A stretch of 8,386 nt of DNA from contig MHMF01000026.1 of assembly GCA_001821475.1 (NCBI GenBank), positions 1 to 8,386 on the forward strand, read 5' to 3'. Shown piece by piece: positions 5,675 through 8,386 of the stretch. The notes below the pieces were generated by a model that saw nothing but the letters and a program-made list of their open reading frames with translations, made no database searches and was not told the DNA's origin. The DNA is from Candidatus Nealsonbacteria bacterium RIFCSPLOWO2_01_FULL_38_120. Lineage in GTDB: Bacteria > Patescibacteriota > Minisyncoccia > Minisyncoccales > GWA2-38-27. Numbering within the stretch: position 1 is the stretch's first letter; each line of letters begins with the position of its first letter. The position numbers and the translations under genes were made by a program.

Positions 5675-5683
5675 TGGTATAAT
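5675..5683 (+). promoter_or_regulatory. Extended -10 promoter of the pilMNO operon
   Basis: TGGTATAAT has a perfect TATAAT (5678-5683) preceded by TG one base upstream. The TTGATT at 5659-5664 is only 13 bases away, too close to be a standard -35, so the extended -10 probably carries the promoter. A second TATAAT lies at 5686-5691. Transcription would begin near 5690, about 20 bases before the pilM ATG. Confidence 0.6.
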
Positions 5684-5693
5684 TGTATAATTT

Positions 5694-5717
5694 ATGTCTG
5701 GCAATTTTTATGTTTGA
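5694..5717 (+). CDS. Very short upstream reading frame overlapping the pilM start
   Basis: ATG at 5694 opens a seven-residue frame (MSGNFYV) whose TGA (5715-5717) lies just inside pilM, overlapping its ATG at 5710. It is the first ATG after the predicted transcription start. It could couple or restrain pilM translation, or be a chance ATG. No Shine-Dalgarno is visible for either start. Confidence 0.15.
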   Translation: MSGNFYV

Positions 5718-6792
5718 CAATTTTAAAAAATTAATTGGAATACGGCAAAAAATAATTTTAGGGATTGACGTTGGATCGGCTTCTATAAAAGCGGTTGAGA
5801 TAAGCAGGAAGAATCAAAATTTTATTCTTGAAAATTACGGGGAATTGGATTGTTCTTTGGTAAAAAAGCCGTCAATCGGAGAAGCGGATAAAAATATTAT
5901 TTCTTTTACGAATAAGCAGCTTGCGGAAATTATTAAAGCGATTTTAAGGGAGTCGGAAATGCGTTCCAAAGAAGTTGTTTTTTCCATTCCCGATTTTTCC
6001 AGTTTTTTCACTACCATAAAATTGCCCATTATGAGTCAAGAAGAAATCCCTGAAGTTATAAAATACGAAGTAAAGCCGTATATTCCCCTGCCTGTATCTG
6101 AAATTACTCTTGACTGGCTTATCACCGAGGGCGAGATTTCTAAGACATCTCTTAAAATTTTAGTTGTGGCGATCCCGAATGAGATTATAGATCAATATAA
6201 GGAAATTGCTTTTTTGGCTGGATTAGATTTGAAAATACTTGAGCCGGAAGTTTTTTCTTTATCCAGAGCTGTGGTTATCGGCGAGGACAGGGAAAAAACA
6301 GTAGGCTTGGTTGATATTGGCGCCCGTAGCGCCACGATAAATGTGCTGGAAAAAGGGATGCTGAAAATGAGTCATAGTTTCAATGTGGCGGGCAATGAGA
6401 TTGCGGACGCCATAGCAAGGTCATTAAATATAGAATATAATGAAGCAAGGGGATTAAAAGAAAAGCAGGGGCTGACGATAGGAACCGGTAAAAATGCGGA
6501 AGCGGAAAAAGCGATGATTCCTTTAGTTAATTTTATTTTAGAAGAAGTGAAAAATACTTTCCGCGATTTTTATGAAGACGAGGGTAAAAAACCGCAGAAA
6601 ATTATTTTAGCCGGAGGGACAGTGTTGATGCCCGGCTTAAAAGATTATTTTTCCAGCGAATTTGAACAAGAAATAGCTATTGCAAATCCCTTTTTAGGGC
6701 TTTCTTACCCGACAGCCCTCGGAAGCGCCTTGAAACAAACAGCGCCTTCTTACGGCGTTGCGATCGGATTAGCCATAAAAGGGCTTGAGTAA
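5710..6792 (+). CDS. pilM: Type IV pilus assembly protein PilM (actin-like ATPase)
   Basis: PilM forms the cytoplasmic ring of the type IV pilus alignment platform and binds the short N-terminal tail of PilN. The 360-residue product has the actin/FtsA-like nucleotide pocket: phosphate-1 motif LGIDVGSASIKAVEI (17-31), phosphate-2 motif VGLVDIGARSATINVL (198-213), and adenosine motif IILAGGTVLMPGL (from 298). Also present are the PilM signatures VVFSIPDFSSF (89-99), EEIPEVIKYEVKPYIPLP (111-128), and ILEPEVFSLSRA (176-187). I chose ATG 5710 over an in-frame TTG at 5683, because that TTG lies within the -10 region and its extra residues are not family-like. It has no Shine-Dalgarno. It is the first gene of a pilM-pilN-pilO-pilP-like operon behind an extended -10 promoter and ends in TAA 50 bases before the chosen pilN start. 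Confidence 0.92.
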   Translation: MFDNFKKLIGIRQKIILGIDVGSASIKAVEISRKNQNFILENYGELDCSLVKKPSIGEADKNIISFTNKQLAEIIKAILRESEMRSKEVVFSIPDFSSFFTTIKLPIMSQEEIPEVIKYEVKPYIPLPVSEITLDWLITEGEISKTSLKILVVAIPNEIIDQYKEIAFLAGLDLKILEPEVFSLSRAVVIGEDREKTVGLVDIGARSATINVLEKGMLKMSHSFNVAGNEIADAIARSLNIEYNEARGLKEKQGLTIGTGKNAEAEKAMIPLVNFILEEVKNTFRDFYEDEGKKPQKIILAGGTVLMPGLKDYFSSEFEQEIAIANPFLGLSYPTALGSALKQTAPSYGVAIGLAIKGLE

Positions 6793-6841
6793 TATATTTT
6801 TATACCAAGTCCCCGCTGGAACATGGCGCAAAAAAATAAAA

Positions 6842-7360
6842 ATGGCAATTAAAATCACAACAAGAAGAAATGTAAAGGCTCCTGTTTGGTCAATAGTTTT
6901 GCTTGTATTGTCAATAATTTTGATTACTGGCGGTGTTTTGCATTATCTCTATATTGATAATCAATTAAAGAAACTTGCTGAAAAATTGGTCGTTTCTCCG
7001 CCCGAAACAGCGTTGAAAGAAGATGTTTTAGCCAAAGAAAGAGAAATTAATCTTATAAACTCCAAAACAGGGATTTTTGAGAAAATAATTTTAGACCATA
7101 AAAATGCGGTTAGCATTTTTGATTTTTTAGAAAAAATCTGCCTTAAAAATGTCTGGTTCAGCAATTTCAACTTAAATAATAAAGAAATTTCTGTTTTCGG
7201 GAACGCGGATAATTTCGTAACATTGGAACAGCAGATTATTCTTCTTAAAAAACAGCCGGCGGTAAATAATATAACCCTTTCAGGGGCTAAGATAAGCAAG
7301 GAAGGCGGGGTTGATTTTTCTTTTCTTATTAATTTTAATCGCCAAGTTTTTAAACAGTAA
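6842..7360 (+). CDS. pilN: PilN-like type IV pilus inner-membrane protein
   Basis: The 172-residue product has a short basic N-terminus (MAIKITTRRNVKAP), one transmembrane segment at about 14-36 (VWSIVLLVLSIILITGGVLH), a charged helical stretch likely to be coiled coil (QLKKLAEKL to REINLINSKTG), and a C-terminal ferredoxin-like half. That half reads AVSIFDFLEKICLKNVWFSN, then NNKEISVFGNADNF, LEQQIILLKKQPAVNNITL and FSFLINF. This is the PilN pattern, though the usual PilM-binding INLLP motif is not evident. PilN links the PilM ring to PilO in the membrane. An in-frame TTG at 6785 would add 19 residues and overlap pilM by 8 bases; I prefer the ATG because the extra residues look non-conserved, but the choice is uncertain. 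No Shine-Dalgarno. Confidence 0.82.
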   Translation: MAIKITTRRNVKAPVWSIVLLVLSIILITGGVLHYLYIDNQLKKLAEKLVVSPPETALKEDVLAKEREINLINSKTGIFEKIILDHKNAVSIFDFLEKICLKNVWFSNFNLNNKEISVFGNADNFVTLEQQIILLKKQPAVNNITLSGAKISKEGGVDFSFLINFNRQVFKQ

Positions 7361-7368
7361 ACAGTAAA

Positions 7369-7920
7369 ATGAATAACAGATTAATCCCCATTATCAGTGT
7401 TTTACTCTTAATCGTTCTTGCCGTGAGCGCGTATATTTTTTGGTGGCCGCTTTATCAGAAATTTAATTTAATGAAAAATCAATTTGAAACAAAAGAGTCG
7501 GATTTGGCGCAAAAAGAGCAATATCTTGCTGATATGAAACTTGTTTTAAAAAAAATTTCCATTGATTATAAAGACGAGATAGAAAGAGTCAATTCTGTTT
7601 TACCATCAAATATATCAATACCTTCTTTGTTTAATTATATGCTTAAAACAAGTAGCGAGAGCGGTCTTATTTTAGAGGATATCGGGTGGCCGCAGTCGTC
7701 TCCGCTTAACGATATTCAGAAAGTATCTTTTTCCGTTACATTGTCAGGAACTTATGGGGCATTTAAAAATTTTTTATCGGCGCTTTATAAAAGCGGGCGC
7801 TTGATTGAAACAGAATCAATCAGTCTCTATTCTGATGAAAAAGGAGGCGCGTTTAGGTTTTTATTATCGCTATCGGCCTATGGTTATTACATGGAGCCAA
7901 CGGCGGAAAGGATGCCTTGA
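7369..7920 (+). CDS. pilO: PilO-like type IV pilus inner-membrane protein
   Basis: PilO dimerises with PilN through coiled-coil and ferredoxin-like domains to form the inner-membrane alignment complex. The 183-residue product has a transmembrane helix at about 5-27 (LIPIISVLLLIVLAVSAYIF), a coiled-coil-like region (about 30-70, QFETKESDLAQKEQYL), then LPSNISIPSLFNYM (77-90), which is typical of the PilO linker. The C-terminal fold follows, with VSFSVTLSGTYGAFKNFLSAL, then RLIETESISLYS, and RFLLSLSAYGY. The ATG lies 8 bases after the pilN stop in a tandem AAACAGT repeat (7352-7365) without a Shine-Dalgarno. It ends in TGA, which sits in the arm of a 10-bp inverted repeat shared with the start region of the next gene. 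Confidence 0.86.
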   Translation: MNNRLIPIISVLLLIVLAVSAYIFWWPLYQKFNLMKNQFETKESDLAQKEQYLADMKLVLKKISIDYKDEIERVNSVLPSNISIPSLFNYMLKTSSESGLILEDIGWPQSSPLNDIQKVSFSVTLSGTYGAFKNFLSALYKSGRLIETESISLYSDEKGGAFRFLLSLSAYGYYMEPTAERMP

Positions 7921-7939
7921 ATTTCGCAGTTCAAGGTAT
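7912..7939. repeat. Inverted repeat at the pilO stop, including dispersed-motif copy 2
   Basis: CCTTGAA (7915-7921) pairs perfectly with TTCAAGG (7930-7936) around an 8-base loop, and the stem extends to 10 pairs (7912-7939) with one G-T wobble. The pilO TGA is inside the left arm. Read on the minus strand, 7939-7919 matches the repeat at 8269-8289 at 19 of 21 positions. The weak AAGG that could serve as ribosome binding site for the next gene is in the right arm, so folding could hide it. Confidence 0.65.
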
Positions 7940-7946
7940 AAAAAGT

Positions 7947-8234
7947 ATGGCAATATCTTTTGTTAAAGAGCAAAAAAAACAAAAATATTTGATAGCGGTT
8001 TTTGCGGTTGTAATTTTAATAATCGGTGTTTTTGTTTATCAGAATTTTTTCAGGGGCAAGGCGAATATTATCATTCCGGATGTTGCGGAAGAATTGACTG
8101 CCAAAAAAGCGGAAATAAACTTTATGGCGCTGGAAAATCCTATTTTAGGCATTCTTCAGCAGTTTGAGGAAATAAAACTTACTTCTGATGTGGAGAATTC
8201 AGCCGGCAGGCCAAACCCATTTTTACCTTATTGA
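7947..8234 (+). CDS. Small single-pass membrane protein, probable reduced PilP-like pilus component
   Basis: The 95-residue product has a basic cytoplasmic N-terminus (FVKEQKKQKY), one transmembrane helix at about 15-34 (LIAVFAVVILIIGVFVY), and a short extracytoplasmic tail ending in GRPNPFLPY at the extreme C-terminus. Being the fourth gene after pilM-N-O it occupies the position of pilP. PilP proteins carry a conserved RDPF-type motif in their disordered N-terminal part, to which NPF-x-P is similar. The PilP beta domain that contacts the outer-membrane secretin PilQ is absent, as expected in a bacterium without an outer membrane. The PilP relation is inference from position and this motif. 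I chose ATG 7947 over an in-frame TTG at 7917, which lies inside pilO and the inverted repeat; AAGG at 7933-7936 is a weak Shine-Dalgarno 10 bases upstream. Confidence 0.72.
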   Translation: MAISFVKEQKKQKYLIAVFAVVILIIGVFVYQNFFRGKANIIIPDVAEELTAKKAEINFMALENPILGILQQFEEIKLTSDVENSAGRPNPFLPY

Positions 8235-8386
8235 TTGTAGCCGATAGCCGAATTGTGAATAAATAATAATACCTTGAATCGCGAAATTCCTTCCGAACTT
8301 TTTTGTTTTTGTTTTCGGACGAAAAGTTGATAGAACGAGGAGGTTTATACAAAGTATATAAATGATATTTATATAATTGTTTCACT
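8235..8386. other. Intergenic tail with repeat copy, orphan Shine-Dalgarno and AT palindrome
   Basis: No gene can be supported in the last 152 bases. They contain the third copy of the dispersed motif (8269-8289). Two alternative weak stems lie around a T-rich stretch: TCCGAA 8292-8297 with TTCGGA 8314-8319, or AACTTTT 8296-8302 with AAAAGTT 8322-8328. These might end the pil transcript. There is also a perfect GAGGAGGT (8337-8344) and a 9-bp palindrome TATATAAAT/ATTTATATA (8355-8375). A TATAAT at 8372-8377 may belong to a promoter reading out of the window. Confidence 0.4.
8269..8289 (+). repeat. Dispersed 21-base motif, copy 3
   Basis: It lies 34 bases after the stop of the pilP-like gene. 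It matches 19 of 21 positions of the minus-strand copy at 7939-7919 and 17 of 21 of the copy at 4523-4543. The shared core is TTGAATCGCGAAATTC. Confidence 0.55.

Larger units (their letters stand above)
5517..5709. other. Divergent intergenic region between comF and pilM
   Basis: This 193-base region separates two head-to-head genes. It contains an inverted array of 7-base repeats (5556-5634) and an extended -10 promoter (5675-5683) for the pil genes. No protein longer than a few residues is credible here. Confidence 0.6.

Noticed and set aside
5683..5709. Upstream TTG start for pilM giving nine more residues
   Set aside because: The TTG overlaps the -10 region and the added residues do not look like a PilM N-terminus; the ATG at 5710 fits.
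6961..7299. Minus-strand 112-codon frame
   Set aside because: It is antisense to pilN, which has a coherent transmembrane helix and PilN-like pattern on the plus strand.
3..8234. TGA recoded as glycine (Gracilibacteria/Absconditabacteria code)
   Set aside because: TGA ends the first gene and pilO at sensible places, and no frame needs read-through.
8337..8364. New gene starting at ATG 8362 after GAGGAGGT
   Set aside because: The frame stops after four codons and the spacing of 17 bases is too long.

Overview
The window looks like a chromosomal piece of a Candidate Phyla Radiation (Patescibacteria, Parcubacteria-like) bacterium. This is inferred from AT-rich coding sequence with short intergenic hairpins, near-absence of Shine-Dalgarno motifs, a compact pilM-pilN-pilO set followed by a tiny membrane protein ending in NPFLPY instead of full PilP/PilQ, and minimal versions of housekeeping genes (rsmI, comF). 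TGA is used as a normal stop, so the recoded Gracilibacteria/Absconditabacteria code does not apply. No database search was possible, so the taxonomic call is an inference.

Layout, left to right. Positions 3-1484 hold the C-terminal part of a large AT-rich protein that enters from outside the window; it resembles the region downstream of the catalytic motif of N6-adenine DNA methyltransferases (weak call). A palindrome-rich spacer follows. Next come a DsrE-family protein (1750-2076) and, 8 bases later, a D-2-hydroxyacid dehydrogenase (2085-3095). After a GC-rich spacer there is a NUDIX hydrolase with an expanded Nudix box (3215-3709) and rsmI (3737-4519), whose reading frame carries an in-frame palindromic insertion of about 39 codons. 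The intergenic stretch 4520-4799 is packed with hairpins and ends in a perfect 44-base palindrome with a T-run. This lies between rsmI (+) and the convergent comF (-, 4800-5516).

Divergent from comF, an extended -10 promoter leads into a type IV pilus inner-membrane platform operon: pilM (5710-6792), pilN (6842-7360), pilO (7369-7920) and a small PilP-like protein (7947-8234). PilM is an actin-like cytoplasmic ring protein, PilN and PilO are single-pass partners, and the last protein is probably a reduced PilP analogue. The final 150 bases hold a dispersed repeat copy, a strong but apparently orphan Shine-Dalgarno motif and a small palindrome.

The most notable non-gene signals are the palindromic element inside rsmI, the serial hairpins and perfect palindrome at 4584-4801, a 21-base motif present three times just after or at gene ends, and an inverted array of 7-base repeats between comF and the pil operon.
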